DNA from: Phycisphaerales bacterium UBA2421
GTDB lineage: Bacteria > Planctomycetota > Phycisphaerae > Tepidisphaerales > Tepidisphaeraceae
Assembly (NCBI GenBank): GCA_002343075.1
Contig: DDRH01000051.1
Span: forward strand, 169,111 to 233,110
Direction of reading: 5' to 3'
DNA: 64,000 nucleotides
Made by a program: the position numbers and the translations under genes. Below the pieces are notes generated by a model. It had not been told where the DNA came from and made no database searches. It worked only from the letters and a program-made list of their open reading frames with translations. This document shows, one piece after another, positions 25,445-34,048 of the stretch. Position 1 is the stretch's first letter; every line of letters starts with the position of its first letter.

Positions 25445-27196
25445 TCACTTCTCGACTGAAGCAGTCTCAGTCGCCGGTGCAAACCCATACGCACCGCGGA
25501 AGCGGGCGGGGACCTTGTCATTCGGCATCTCGCCAAGTGAACTCTTGGCCGGGCCGCCAAACTCACCGTTGAGATAGAACTCAACCGGGTTGGGGTGCCG
25601 CCAGTATTCGCCGGAAAGCTCCGGGACTTCTGCCGGGTTCATCGGTTCGACCAGCATCGGAGTCACGAGCACGACAAGCTCGGTCTCTTCACGCTGATAT
25701 CGGACGCTGCGGAATAGAGCGCCGACGACCGGCAGTTCACCCAGCAGCGGTGTGGCATTACGGCTGGCAGTCACGGTGCTTCGCATGAGGCCTGCAATAG
25801 CAAAGGTCTGTCCGTCGTTCATTTCAACGGTGGACTCGATGCGCCGCTTGTTAATGATTGGAATGTTGTTGTTCTCAATGACCACCGGCGAGCTAAAATC
25901 CAGGTCGCTCACTTCCGGGGCACATTTCAAGCGAATCCGCCCCCCGCCAAGGACGACCGGGACGACATTCAGGCGCACGCCGAACTCGCGGTATTCAATT
26001 GTGATGGTTGAACCGCCGCCTGAGCCGGTCTGTGGCACGGGCACGGGAAACTCGCCGCCGGCCAGAAGGCTTGCTTCCTGACCGCTGATGACGGTCACAT
26101 TTGGTTCAGCCAGCACGCGTGCCAGGCTATTTTGCTTGAGCGCGCTCAGGGCGTAATCGAGCGTAAATGAGTCCCAGGTCGCCGACCCGCCGATGGTGGT
26201 CAAGGCGCCATTCGATAGCTTGCTTCCGGCGTTAGGGCCGTTAAAGGCGATATTGAAGTTGCCATCGTTGACCAGGCTCGCCCCAAGATTGATGCCCAGT
26301 TCCTCTGAAGCCTTACGGCTCATTTCGAGGAACTTCACCTGCAGCATCACCTGCTGCCCGCCGGAGACTTCGAGGAAATTCAGCACCTTGTCGCTGAACG
26401 GTGCGGCCATCGCTGCGATCTGATCAGCAACCTGAATCGACGGCACTGTGCCGCGGAGCGCGATGGCGCCATTCATGGCATCCACCTCAACCGCAGCGGC
26501 TGGGAAAGTCTTTTTGATCTGCTCACGTAGTGCTTCCAGGTCGATTGCCACGTCAACTGCCACGGTCTGGCTTTGGTCCTGGTCGTCCCAGATGATCAGT
26601 TCAGTAGCGCCAAACTTCTTGGCGGTCACCAGCAGACTGGTCGGACCAATTGGATTGACATCAGCAACGTCCGGTTGCCCGACGCTGATTCGGTGATACG
26701 GCACCTTCGTGTTGACCACGACCGTACGGTTCACACCCATCGAGAGCCGACCGCCAGACCCAGCACCGTCGGCGACAACCGTAAACTCATCCACAGGCGT
26801 GGAGTAGTCCCTGATCGTCTGCTTGCTTTGAATCGTGTTCGCAGCAACCGCTGCGCCGTACGGGTTCTCGCTCACCTCAAAGGTGGGCAGTTCCTTGGGC
26901 TTGCCAAGGAACAGACTCTTGAGAGTCTTGCCAACTGACCCGCCTTTCTCACCGCCTTCGAGGGTCTTACGAAAATTCTCATCGCCGGGACTGGCTGCGA
27001 TGAATCCATGGCTGGATGTCGTGCTACGAAGGGCGATATCGTTGGCAAACACGTCGGACTGGCCGCCGATAGAGCGATTGTCGGCGAGAAGTGCCGCCAA
27101 AATCACGGTCAACCCTCCGCCGAGCACAACGGCCGCGGCGGTCTTCTTGAGTCGTTCACGGCGGATGATCTGGTCTTGTGTGAGGTAGGCTCGCAT
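25445..27196 (-). CDS. cpaC: Flp pilus secretin CpaC/RcpA
   Basis: Forms the outer-membrane channel for the pilus. I start at ATG 27196 (MRAYLTQ), which has GAAGG 7 nt upstream; the longer frame to 27286 lacks such a site. The 583 residues contain an N-terminal membrane/signal segment (AAAVVLGGGLTVILAALL), a periplasmic N0-like domain (KVPYHRISVGQPDVADVNPIG, then TELIIWD), a BON-like stretch (LREQIKKTFPAAAVEVDAMNG) and the secretin core with VMLQVKFLEMSR, ARVLAEPNVTVISGQEASLLAGGEFPVP and the end block RYQREETELVVLVTPMLVEP. About 75 N-terminal linker residues are extra compared with compact CpaC proteins. Confidence 0.93.
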   Translation of the reverse strand: MRAYLTQDQIIRRERLKKTAAAVVLGGGLTVILAALLADNRSIGGQSDVFANDIALRSTTSSHGFIAASPGDENFRKTLEGGEKGGSVGKTLKSLFLGKPKELPTFEVSENPYGAAVAANTIQSKQTIRDYSTPVDEFTVVADGAGSGGRLSMGVNRTVVVNTKVPYHRISVGQPDVADVNPIGPTSLLVTAKKFGATELIIWDDQDQSQTVAVDVAIDLEALREQIKKTFPAAAVEVDAMNGAIALRGTVPSIQVADQIAAMAAPFSDKVLNFLEVSGGQQVMLQVKFLEMSRKASEELGINLGASLVNDGNFNIAFNGPNAGSKLSNGALTTIGGSATWDSFTLDYALSALKQNSLARVLAEPNVTVISGQEASLLAGGEFPVPVPQTGSGGGSTITIEYREFGVRLNVVPVVLGGGRIRLKCAPEVSDLDFSSPVVIENNNIPIINKRRIESTVEMNDGQTFAIAGLMRSTVTASRNATPLLGELPVVGALFRSVRYQREETELVVLVTPMLVEPMNPAEVPELSGEYWRHPNPVEFYLNGEFGGPAKSSLGEMPNDKVPARFRGAYGFAPATETASVEK

Positions 27197-27275
27197 ATTT
27201 GTGCCTTCTTTCTTCTGGCTTGTTTGCGTTTCTGACGCTTTGTTGTTTGTCAAAACCCAGGTTGAATGTGACGTA

Positions 27276-28256
27276 TTAGTTACCAACCGGCTTGGTATCC
27301 GTGTGCGTCATTGGCTCGTGCTGATCTGATTGTTTCAAAGTGGATGGCTTGTCTTTCCCGGTAGCGGTTGGGAACTGCACCTGGGTTTCGTTGCCGCCGC
27401 GAATGATCTTGACGTTATAGAATTCGATCGAGGCCGCATCGGTCGGCTGGGTCGCCGGATTGGATGACACGGGCATTGTCAGCGGAGTTTCGATGCCGGT
27501 GTGGTGAGCCGGGCCGAACGGGTCTTCGCTGAGTGCATTGCGTGCCGAGCCGCGCAGATCCGAGAGGGTTACGCCCTCGCCACCGTCTTTCGAGTCGTCA
27601 CGCACGTTACGCAGAACCAACCGCGGGCGACCTGTGGTTGCCGCCAGCTCGATGGCCTGGCTTTCTTCGGGCGTTGCAATGAGTGTCACACTTCGGGCAG
27701 GGCCTTCCTGGCCGTCTTCACGCTTCACGGTCATCCGCTGTCCGACAGCGGTGACAAGGATGTTCTGCACGACACTCTTGGCGATCATTTCACCGTTGCC
27801 TTCACCGGTCATGGTCGAGATGACATCCACTCGGCAGCCGGGCGAAAGGAACCCGCCGACGCCGCTGAACTCATCGATCTGGATGGTGATGGCACGCATT
27901 CCGGTCGGGATCAACCCGCCAAGCCCGCTGGGCGAGCCCTTTGCCGCAAGCAGGGCGTCGACGACCGGCTGCCCTTTGTAGATCGGCCCGTTCACAACCC
28001 GCGCAGTGACCTCGCCAACATCGCTGAAGGTCCCCTCCGGTGCCATTTCCTTCGATACCTTGGCGGTTGTGATCATGCTGGCGTCGATTTCGAAGCCGGG
28101 CAGGATATTAGTGGTGGCGACAACGACGTCTCGCAGCGCGCTCTCTCCCTGAGCAACGGTCGCCGGGCGATCTGCCAGCATACTGCGAGCGACAAAAGCC
28201 GCGACCAGGCCGAGCACGGCCGCGAGTCCAAGAGGTGCAAGTGTTTTTGCGTTCAT
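27276..28256 (-). CDS. cpaB: Flp pilus assembly protein CpaB/RcpC
   Basis: Periplasmic, inner-membrane-anchored component that stabilises the secretin in Tad systems. The 326-residue protein has an N-terminal helix (LAPLGLAAVLGLVAAFVA), a SAF domain (about 43-105, DVVVATTNILPGFEIDASMI and YKGQPVVDALLA) and an RcpC-like domain (about 110-210, MRAITIQIDEFSGVGGFLSPGCRVDVISTM). The C-terminal about 110 residues are polar and low in complexity. GGAG lies 9 nt upstream of the start. It is 80 bp upstream of cpaC. Confidence 0.92.
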   Translation of the reverse strand: MNAKTLAPLGLAAVLGLVAAFVARSMLADRPATVAQGESALRDVVVATTNILPGFEIDASMITTAKVSKEMAPEGTFSDVGEVTARVVNGPIYKGQPVVDALLAAKGSPSGLGGLIPTGMRAITIQIDEFSGVGGFLSPGCRVDVISTMTGEGNGEMIAKSVVQNILVTAVGQRMTVKREDGQEGPARSVTLIATPEESQAIELAATTGRPRLVLRNVRDDSKDGGEGVTLSDLRGSARNALSEDPFGPAHHTGIETPLTMPVSSNPATQPTDAASIEFYNVKIIRGGNETQVQFPTATGKDKPSTLKQSDQHEPMTHTDTKPVGN

Positions 28257-28490
28257 AGTCTGTTTCTCCGACGGTTAGGCGTCTGATGAAGATTTCGGCG
28301 CTTCCGATGGGGGGGTTTAGGAAGGTTCGGATCAAAATGGGAAAATTCCTACATTGCTCCTGATCTGAAAAGTACGGTCTTCTCCGGAAGTTCTGGCACT
28401 CTCTCGCACAGCAACTCTGGAAAAAAGAATCCGCCGCGGACGAGGCGTCCACGGCGAATTTCCTCGCTTCGACTTGGTTATCGGGTTGAC

Positions 28491-28961
28491 TTACCCTTCT
28501 TTGCGCATCACCGTACTGCCCGTGATCGACTTAGTATTGCTCATGAAAAAGAGCGGCTTGGGACCAATCTTTCCCATAGTGGAAACGACATCCACCTGAA
28601 TAGCAGTCCCTGCGGCCGCCGCCGGATTGGCCGGGTTGAGCGTCACCGTGAACTTCGCCGAATCGATTGAGGTTGTGCCGCTATTCATTCCAGAAGCGAA
28701 TAGGCTCCGGGCGACCGCGTTGGTGACATCGGTGGTGGTCGCGCCGGGCACTACAGCGGCTCGCGCGCCTTCGCGTGCTGCACCCTGGATGGTGTGTTTG
28801 GCATAGAGGTAATAGCCAAACTCGACTGTGCAGAATGAGAGCAACAGCAGAATGTTGAATACGAATGCCGCCTCGATCAGTGTATTGCCCCGACGGCTTT
28901 CAGTGCGACGGCAAAACGACAGGATGGAACGTACTTTCGGTTTCATACCCAACTCCATCAT
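28491..28961 (-). CDS. tadE: TadE-family pilus assembly protein (minor pseudopilin)
   Basis: Membrane-anchored minor pilin-like protein of the Tad system. The chain has a basic N-terminus, a TadE motif (RRGNTLIEAAFVFNILLLLSFCTVEFGYYLYAKHTIQGAAREGAR) in which the Gly before the helix and the E of the IEAA element are typical, and a beta-rich C-terminal part. 156 residues from ATG 28961, which overlaps the prepilin peptidase stop by 4 nt with GGTGGG upstream; an internal ATG at 28946 is a possible alternative. A 234-bp gap without a recognisable gene follows before cpaB. Confidence 0.87.
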   Translation of the reverse strand: MMELGMKPKVRSILSFCRRTESRRGNTLIEAAFVFNILLLLSFCTVEFGYYLYAKHTIQGAAREGARAAVVPGATTTDVTNAVARSLFASGMNSGTTSIDSAKFTVTLNPANPAAAAGTAIQVDVVSTMGKIGPKPLFFMSNTKSITGSTVMRKEG

Positions 28962-29491
28962 CTCAAACCCACCAAGGCAATCACCGCTACCAGGATCGGC
29001 ACCGCGTACGGCACATGCCGAGCGGCGTAGCTGGCCTGATCGGTTGAATCGACGCGCGATTCAGGGTGAATCAAGCCGACAGCCATCGACGCGGTGTTGC
29101 GTGCCACCTGGCTCACGCGCCGGGTGACGATGGCCTGAAGAATCGCTACGAGCATGGCAACTACCGTCGCCACGATGAACACCGCGACCACATTCACCGG
29201 CCCGAGCCACGCTCCGACCCCGGCAAACAATTTCACATCACCGCCGCCTCGCAGGCCCAGGGCGAAGAGCGGCAGATTGATCGCGAGTCCGACAGCTAAA
29301 CCTACAATTGACATCCACCCGCCGGCCACGCTGTGACTCCACGAGGCGGCCTGCAATAGTCCGGTAACCGCGATAACGATGGTCAACCAGTTTGGAATGC
29401 GCCGGCTGCGGAAATCGATCACCGCGGCAACGGCGAGCATTGCCAGCAGCGGGAACATGAGCAGAACGAGGTGCATCCGGCGACATCGCAA
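28958..29491 (-). CDS. cpaA: A24-family prepilin peptidase CpaA
   Basis: Inner-membrane aspartic protease that cleaves Flp prepilins and TadE-type proteins. The 177 residues hold five or six membrane helices; the catalytic aspartates are in AAVIDFRSRRIPN (near residue 26) and GGGDVKLFAGVGAWLG (the G-x-G-D motif, near residue 85). This short form lacks the methyltransferase domain of PilD, as expected for CpaA. The start is either ATG 29491 or ATG 29476 (MHLVLL); neither has a clear ribosome-binding site. It begins 9 bp after the second pilin gene, so coupled expression is likely. Confidence 0.88.
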   Translation of the reverse strand: MRCRRMHLVLLMFPLLAMLAVAAVIDFRSRRIPNWLTIVIAVTGLLQAASWSHSVAGGWMSIVGLAVGLAINLPLFALGLRGGGDVKLFAGVGAWLGPVNVVAVFIVATVVAMLVAILQAIVTRRVSQVARNTASMAVGLIHPESRVDSTDQASYAARHVPYAVPILVAVIALVGLR

Positions 29492-29500
29492 AAAGATTCA

Positions 29501-29662
29501 TCAGACCGAACTGTTCACGCTCGTCCATCGTGCAAGCACTTTTGTGCCGACGCTCCCGACGATAACGATACAGGCAACGATAATGAGTCCCGCGATCAGC
29601 GCGTACTCGATCACTTCACCGCCTCGCTCATCACGCCATAGCTGCTTGGTTAGTTTTCGCAT
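29501..29662 (-). CDS. Flp-type IVb pilin 2
   Basis: A 53-residue prepilin, too short for most gene callers. The sequence starts with a basic leader (MRKLTKQLWRDERG), then G-E-V-I-E-Y, which fits the Flp processing rule (cleavage after a Gly with E-Y at +5/+6), followed by a hydrophobic helix (ALIAGLIIVACIVIVGSVG) and a short polar end (KVLARWTSVNSSV). AAAGGT lies upstream of the ATG. It differs from pilin 1 at about a third of positions and has a Cys inside the helix. It is followed at once by cpaA. Confidence 0.9.
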   Translation of the reverse strand: MRKLTKQLWRDERGGEVIEYALIAGLIIVACIVIVGSVGTKVLARWTSVNSSV

Positions 29663-29728
29663 TCTGGTCTACCTTTAATCGATAATCAGTAACTGGGTCG
29701 GTCTCAAACTGTGGTTTATCGAACGCGG

Positions 29729-29776
29729 AACGGGCCCGGCCCTGCCACGATCTTATCGGCCGGCGCCGGGCCCGTT
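29729..29776 (-). terminator. Long-loop hairpin between the two pilin genes
   Basis: A 12-bp perfect stem (AACGGGCCCGGC at 29729-29740 with GCCGGGCCCGTT at 29765-29776) around a 24-nt loop, 29 bp past the stop of pilin 1. There is no strong T-run, so it may be an attenuator or mRNA-stability element that raises the amount of pilin 1 transcript over the machinery genes downstream. Confidence 0.6.
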
Positions 29777-29804
29777 CGTTTCGTTGCAACGAACTTGAGT
29801 TCGT

Positions 29805-29975
29805 TTACATCGAGCTGTTCAGTGAGGTCCAGCGGGCAACCACCTTGGTGCCGACTGCCGAAATCACCGCGATAGCGGCAACCACGATAAGACCAGCGAT
29901 CAGGGCGTATTCGAGGACTTCGCCGCCCTGCTCATCTTTCACCAAACGTCCGAGCAGATTCTTCATCGCCTTCAT
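29805..29975 (-). CDS. flp: Flp-type IVb pilin 1
   Basis: A 56-residue prepilin, first gene of the tad locus and probably the major pilin. Leader MKAMKNLLGRLVKDEQG, then G-E-V-L-E-Y giving the Flp cleavage pattern between the two glycines, hydrophobic helix ALIAGLIVVAAIAVISAVG and the end KVVARWTSLNSSM. GGGAG lies 9 nt upstream of the ATG. The closely related second pilin lies 143 bp downstream, past a hairpin. Confidence 0.92.
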   Translation of the reverse strand: MKAMKNLLGRLVKDEQGGEVLEYALIAGLIVVAAIAVISAVGTKVVARWTSLNSSM

Positions 29976-30297
29976 TTTACACTCCCGTGTAAGGCGACCA
30001 TGATTCGCTCGCGCAGGAACCCGGCAGGGCGACTGCCTTCAAACCAAACGCGAGTGCAAGCGCGCCACACGCCGATCGCAAGCAACATTGCCCGCGGTGC
30101 CCGAATCGATTTGCCCTTGCATGCTTCGCACACTCGGCCAACCAACGATCGGGTTGCACTCCTCACATCGGATGGTGCTAGTCCCGGCTCAACTTCCGCG
30201 TACAAAAATTTGCGGCCATCGAGGGCCGATAAACTCGCGTCCTGCCATCAATCTTGCCGATGATCGGAGTTGGATCGATGAAACGGATCAACGAATC
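29976..30297. other. Intergenic region between divergent tad locus and a small membrane-protein gene
   Basis: This 322-bp region must hold the promoter of the minus-strand tad locus and that of the plus-strand small gene. I found no promoter hexamers I would defend, and no RNA gene. Open frames on both strands here have no recognisable features. Confidence 0.5.
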
Positions 30298-30522
30298 ATG
30301 AGCGACAGACTTCTTACATTTGCGTGGAATTGTGTGGTACTGGGGCTGATTATCGTGCTGGGTGCGGCAGCGCTGGCGCTGGTTTATATGGCCCTGCTGC
30401 AGTTGGTGAGCAAGCGGCTCGATCAGGGAATCGCGCCGTTGGCCGCGGGGCTTTCCCTGGCAGCGGCGGTGTATCTGCTCGCACGGCACCGGGATGAACT
30501 GGTCGGCCGAGACCTGGCATGA
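30298..30522 (+). CDS. Small two-helix membrane protein, function unknown
   Basis: From ATG 30298 (MSDRLLTFAW) 74 residues are encoded: a first helix (NCVVLGLIIVLGAAALALVYMALL), a short basic loop (SKRLDQG), a second helix (APLAAGLSLAAAVYLLA) and a charged end (RHRDELVGRDLA). The topology follows the positive-inside rule with both ends in the cytoplasm. A longer in-frame start at 30088 gives an unlikely Cys/Arg-rich extension. No family is recognised and the ribosome-binding site is weak, so the call rests on the clean membrane-protein pattern. Confidence 0.55.
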   Translation: MSDRLLTFAWNCVVLGLIIVLGAAALALVYMALLQLVSKRLDQGIAPLAAGLSLAAAVYLLARHRDELVGRDLA

Positions 30523-30625
30523 GCGGTTTACTCACCGCCGGTGCACCAATAAGAACCATAAGCAATTGACCGTCGCACGGTGCATCCGCGCCTTCGAGAC
30601 TGCACCGAGGCGAAGTGAGATCCAG

Positions 30626-31033
30626 CTAACTCTTAAAATCAGCAACGGCACCAGCAAATGCAACCACGTTCACCATCGAACCGATGGCAATCGCCCCTGT
30701 ATTAAGGTCGATTCCACTCTCGTCCTCCGGCAGCGCGACGACGACGCTCGCCCCCGCGGCGTGCATTGTGAAATGTTGCCCTTCGATGCTGACGACACGC
30801 CCCTGAATGATCTTCGGCGGACCGAATAATGGCTGGATGAATCCGCCGCCTGTCGAAACACTGTAGATCTTCCGCGCCTGCGCTCTGATCGTACACTCGA
30901 CGGGTACCCCAACGGGTCCGGCAAAGCTGTCGGCCTTCAGGTGTAACTCATAGTTGGTATTGCTCGGTTGAAACACGACATGGTCGGCTTCGGCACGAAG
31001 CACTTTACCCTTGGCGGCGGCAGTTGCGGTCAT
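30626..31033 (-). CDS. Conserved-looking protein of unknown function
   Basis: A 135-residue, beta-rich, probably cytoplasmic protein without signal peptide or membrane helix. The chain alternates short hydrophobic strands (GKVLRAEADHVVFQP, IIQGRVVSIEGQHFTMHA, ASVVVALP) with Gly/Pro turns, which suggests an OB- or SH3-like barrel, but this is only a pattern impression. AAGGAG lies about 11 nt upstream of the ATG, supporting a real gene. It is the last gene of a minus-strand run after the DUF429 gene (57-bp gap). Confidence 0.6.
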   Translation of the reverse strand: MTATAAAKGKVLRAEADHVVFQPSNTNYELHLKADSFAGPVGVPVECTIRAQARKIYSVSTGGGFIQPLFGPPKIIQGRVVSIEGQHFTMHAAGASVVVALPEDESGIDLNTGAIAIGSMVNVVAFAGAVADFKS

Positions 31034-31090
31034 TGGTCGATGCGCTCCTTCAAACTTAGGCCGCGACTTTAGCCGACGGAAAGCAGCCTG

Positions 31091-31939
31091 TCACGCGTAC
31101 ACCCGTCCCTCTTTCGGGTATCTTTCATGAGCTACGATCGCGGCGTGGTCGCTCATTGCAAGCGCCTGCCATGTTCCCACCGCTGCGATAACCGCATCCA
31201 GCGCATCACCGCCGGGGTTGCGCATCATCACCCTGCGGTCGCTCTCGCTCAATTCGATGAATTCTTTCAGCGCACTAATGATTAAGTGTCGTGTCTGCCG
31301 CCGTTTCGCCGTCAGTGGCCCTCCGGCGGGCTGTTTGTAGTTCTGATGTGGCAGGCCGAGCCGCTTGAGGGTCGAGGACGGACACGCTTCCACAACGATT
31401 GTGGTCGCCCGCGCAAGTCGATCGTACTGAAACGGCAGCACCGCGACATCGTCACGAGCCACTGGAGCAAGGACATCGCGCATACCGTGGAAGGTCTGAT
31501 AAACAATTCGATAGTGATAACAATCGAACGGCGTTTTGGTCTCCGTATCGGTCGTGCGCCGGATATGCAGCTTTGTACCGATCTTCCGGGCCTGCGCAAC
31601 GCACCATCGGCCAAATGCCTTCGCATCGCCCTCAAACCTCCCGATAAATGCAAGCTGCTCATCCCAGGTAGTCCCCATCGCCGCAAGTTCCACCGGCAAG
31701 CCAAATGGAAAATCAATCCCCCAGACCGACCGACCGGATGCATTGATCATGAAGACGAGGTAAGAAAGCGCCTTGGTACGTTCAGCGGCCCCGGCCAGGT
31801 CTTCCAGCCTGCTTAGCTGTTGCAGTTGGAGCCGCTTGCACGATGCGGTTGTGCGTGCGATCCAGATATTCGCCCCTGCCTTCGCTGCGCCCGAGAAGTC
31901 AACGCCATAGATCCTTGTTGGTGCGGCGATTGGGGACAT
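31091..31939 (-). CDS. DUF429-family protein (predicted RNase H-like nuclease)
   Basis: Function unverified. The N-terminal strand with an acidic residue, RIYGVDFSGAAKAGANIWIA, is the hallmark of DUF429 proteins, which comparative work places in the RNase H-like fold; a second acidic site is in SVWGIDFPFGLP and a third near the C-terminus in PGGDALDAVIAA. 282 residues, soluble. It starts 24 bp after the ABC transporter stop on the same strand, so it may be co-transcribed, but no functional link is obvious. Confidence 0.8.
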   Translation of the reverse strand: MSPIAAPTRIYGVDFSGAAKAGANIWIARTTASCKRLQLQQLSRLEDLAGAAERTKALSYLVFMINASGRSVWGIDFPFGLPVELAAMGTTWDEQLAFIGRFEGDAKAFGRWCVAQARKIGTKLHIRRTTDTETKTPFDCYHYRIVYQTFHGMRDVLAPVARDDVAVLPFQYDRLARATTIVVEACPSSTLKRLGLPHQNYKQPAGGPLTAKRRQTRHLIISALKEFIELSESDRRVMMRNPGGDALDAVIAAVGTWQALAMSDHAAIVAHERYPKEGRVYA

Positions 31940-31963
31940 GGTGGCACATCGTACCCAAGCGGG

Positions 31964-33823
31964 CTACTCGGCAATATTGGCTTCCAGAGGCTGCTCTGCC
32001 GACTTCATAAATCGGCCAAACCACGCGTTGCGCTGCCGAAGTTCAGCAGGTGAGCCGCTATCAGAGATGCGCCCATCATCAATGACATAAGCCACTGTAG
32101 CCTGGTTGATCAGGCTGGGCCGATGGCTCGTCAGTACAGTGGTGCGGCCAGTCATCAAACGATCGAGCGCGGCAATGATGGTGGCTTCGCTATCAGGCTC
32201 AACGCTGCTGGTCGGCTCGTCGAGCAGTAAGATGCGCGGGTTGGTAAGGAACGCCCGCGCGATGCTGATTCGCTGCTTTTGCCCACCGGACAGCCGCACA
32301 CCGCGCTCTCCGACAATGGTTGAGTATCCCTGCGGCAATCGACTGATGAACTCATGCGCATTCGCCGCACGCGCCGCGGCGATAACCTGGTCCATCGTGG
32401 CTGTTGGGTGGCCATACCGAATATTGTCAAGGATTGGCTCGTTAAATAGGAAGCTTTCCTGTTGCACGAGCGCAAAATGAGACCGCAGGCTGTCACGTTG
32501 AATCTGGCGAATGTCCACACCATCGAGCGATACGCCACCCTGAGCCGGATCATAGAACCGCAGCAGCAGATTGAGCACAGTGGATTTCCCGGCCCCACTT
32601 GGCCCGCAAAGCGCAACCGTTTGGCCAGGCTGGATGGTGATTGATACACCCCTGAGCACTGGAGGGCCATCAGAATAGCTGAATGTTACCCGGTCGAGTT
32701 CCAGCCGGCCCTCAACGTGCTCGAGCCGGCGGGCATTTGGGGCATCGGGCAACTCATCGGGCGCATCGAGCACCTCAAAAACACGCCGCGCGGACGCCAC
32801 CGCACGCTGAACCATGTCGTTCACGCGAGCCAACGTCTGAATTGGCCCGAAAAGCCGCCACCAATACGCACGAAACATCAGAAGCTTGCCGACCGTAAAC
32901 CCGCTGTTAGTCAAAATCAGATACCCACCGACGCCAAGCATGCTGACATTAGTCAGAAATCCCGCCGCCCTGCTAAACGGGAAATAGATGCTCCTGGCAT
33001 TAATGGCCTTCACCTGTTGCTCATAAAAGGCGTGCGTTGCAGAGTGAAACCGCTCGGCTTCCTGCTTTTCACGGCCAAAGATCTTGATGACGTTCACACC
33101 CGCAAGATTCTCCTGCAAACGAGCGCTTACTTCGCCGGCACGATCGCGCGCAGATCGGTAAACAGGGGCAATCCGCCTGTTGAACAGCTTCAGCAGAAAG
33201 TAGACGACGATCAAAGGAGCAAGCGATGCCGTCGCGACGCGCCAGTCCACCGCCATTACGACCGCGACGGTCACGATCCACATCACGCCTTCACCGACAA
33301 TGACATCGATACCATTCACGGTGAACGACTGCAGTTCATCCACATCGCCCATGGCGCGGCTCATCAAATCACCCGTTTTCTGCCGCTGGAGGTATCCGAG
33401 CGATTGGCTCTGCAGTTTGTGATAGACCCGGTTGCGCAGGTCGAGGATGAACCGCTGTGCAACACGCTCCATTACGTTGCGACTGATGGTGCTGAGTGCT
33501 TCGTAAGTGAGATAGATTACCAGCATGAACGCCAGGGCAGATGTGAGTAGCGCCGGCCACCCTACCAAACGCCCGCCGAAGCTGAAGATCTGGCCGAGAA
33601 ACAAGCTGGGGGCTGTCGGGTTCGCGATGATGAGTGCGTCTGTCACATACATCCACACAAACGCGGGAAAAAGCTCTGCCGGCATCGAAATCAGCAAAAG
33701 CACCAATCCGAGGGCAATACTCCGGGCCTGTGGGCGGAGATGGTGAAGCAGTCGCATGAATATGCTGAGCGCGGAAACCTTCTGCGGCATCGCTTCGATG
33801 TTAAGTGCTGCGCCGTCTGCCAT
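31964..33823 (-). CDS. ABC exporter, fused permease and ATPase (lipid/peptide/drug type)
   Basis: A half-transporter that works as a homodimer or with a partner. The N-terminal about 330 residues form a six-helix type 1 exporter domain with coupling-helix sequence (QRQKTGDLMSRAMGDVDELQ). The nucleotide-binding domain has Walker A CGPSGAGKST, Q-loop LVQQESFLF, signature RLSGGQKQR, Walker B ILLLDEPTSSVEPDSE and the switch region TSHRPS. The switch has TSHRP where TAHRL is common, and the D-loop carries V-E-P-D. Length (619) is usual. MsbA-like lipid flipping and peptide or drug export are all possible. Confidence 0.92.
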   Translation of the reverse strand: MADGAALNIEAMPQKVSALSIFMRLLHHLRPQARSIALGLVLLLISMPAELFPAFVWMYVTDALIIANPTAPSLFLGQIFSFGGRLVGWPALLTSALAFMLVIYLTYEALSTISRNVMERVAQRFILDLRNRVYHKLQSQSLGYLQRQKTGDLMSRAMGDVDELQSFTVNGIDVIVGEGVMWIVTVAVVMAVDWRVATASLAPLIVVYFLLKLFNRRIAPVYRSARDRAGEVSARLQENLAGVNVIKIFGREKQEAERFHSATHAFYEQQVKAINARSIYFPFSRAAGFLTNVSMLGVGGYLILTNSGFTVGKLLMFRAYWWRLFGPIQTLARVNDMVQRAVASARRVFEVLDAPDELPDAPNARRLEHVEGRLELDRVTFSYSDGPPVLRGVSITIQPGQTVALCGPSGAGKSTVLNLLLRFYDPAQGGVSLDGVDIRQIQRDSLRSHFALVQQESFLFNEPILDNIRYGHPTATMDQVIAAARAANAHEFISRLPQGYSTIVGERGVRLSGGQKQRISIARAFLTNPRILLLDEPTSSVEPDSEATIIAALDRLMTGRTTVLTSHRPSLINQATVAYVIDDGRISDSGSPAELRQRNAWFGRFMKSAEQPLEANIAE

Positions 33824-33913
33824 AAAGCTACGAATTGCAGCACCAGCCGCTGGGAAAGTTGCAGGAAGGAGTATGTGGGGCCCCGTCAGGCACAGCCCGT
33901 AGCAGGCTGCCAG

Positions 33914-34048
33914 TCAGGAGGATAAGCCTGGCCGCGTAGTCGGCGAGTCATCATCGCCGCTGCTGGCGTTGCAGGTGAATGACCCGCCAAATGTCAGGAC
34001 GGCGCATAGCGCCAACAACAATGCGGTCCGCCAATGCAATGGTCTCAT
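33914..34048 (-). CDS. Tiny secreted protein or lipoprotein
   Basis: A 44-residue product starting at ATG 34048, whose A is the last base of the moeA stop (TGATG), so translation could be coupled. A basic N-terminus (MRPLHWR) is followed by a hydrophobic core (TALLLALCAVLTFGGS) and F-T-C-N, which may be an imperfect lipobox, then a short Asp/Ser/Thr/Pro-rich tail. No family is recognised. It could be a remnant or a real small lipoprotein. Confidence 0.42.
   Translation of the reverse strand: MRPLHWRTALLLALCAVLTFGGSFTCNASSGDDDSPTTRPGLSS

Noticed and set aside
27197..27286. Longer start for the secretin gene
   Set aside because: The extension is polar, lies before a strong GAAGG plus ATG at 27196 and would displace the signal segment.
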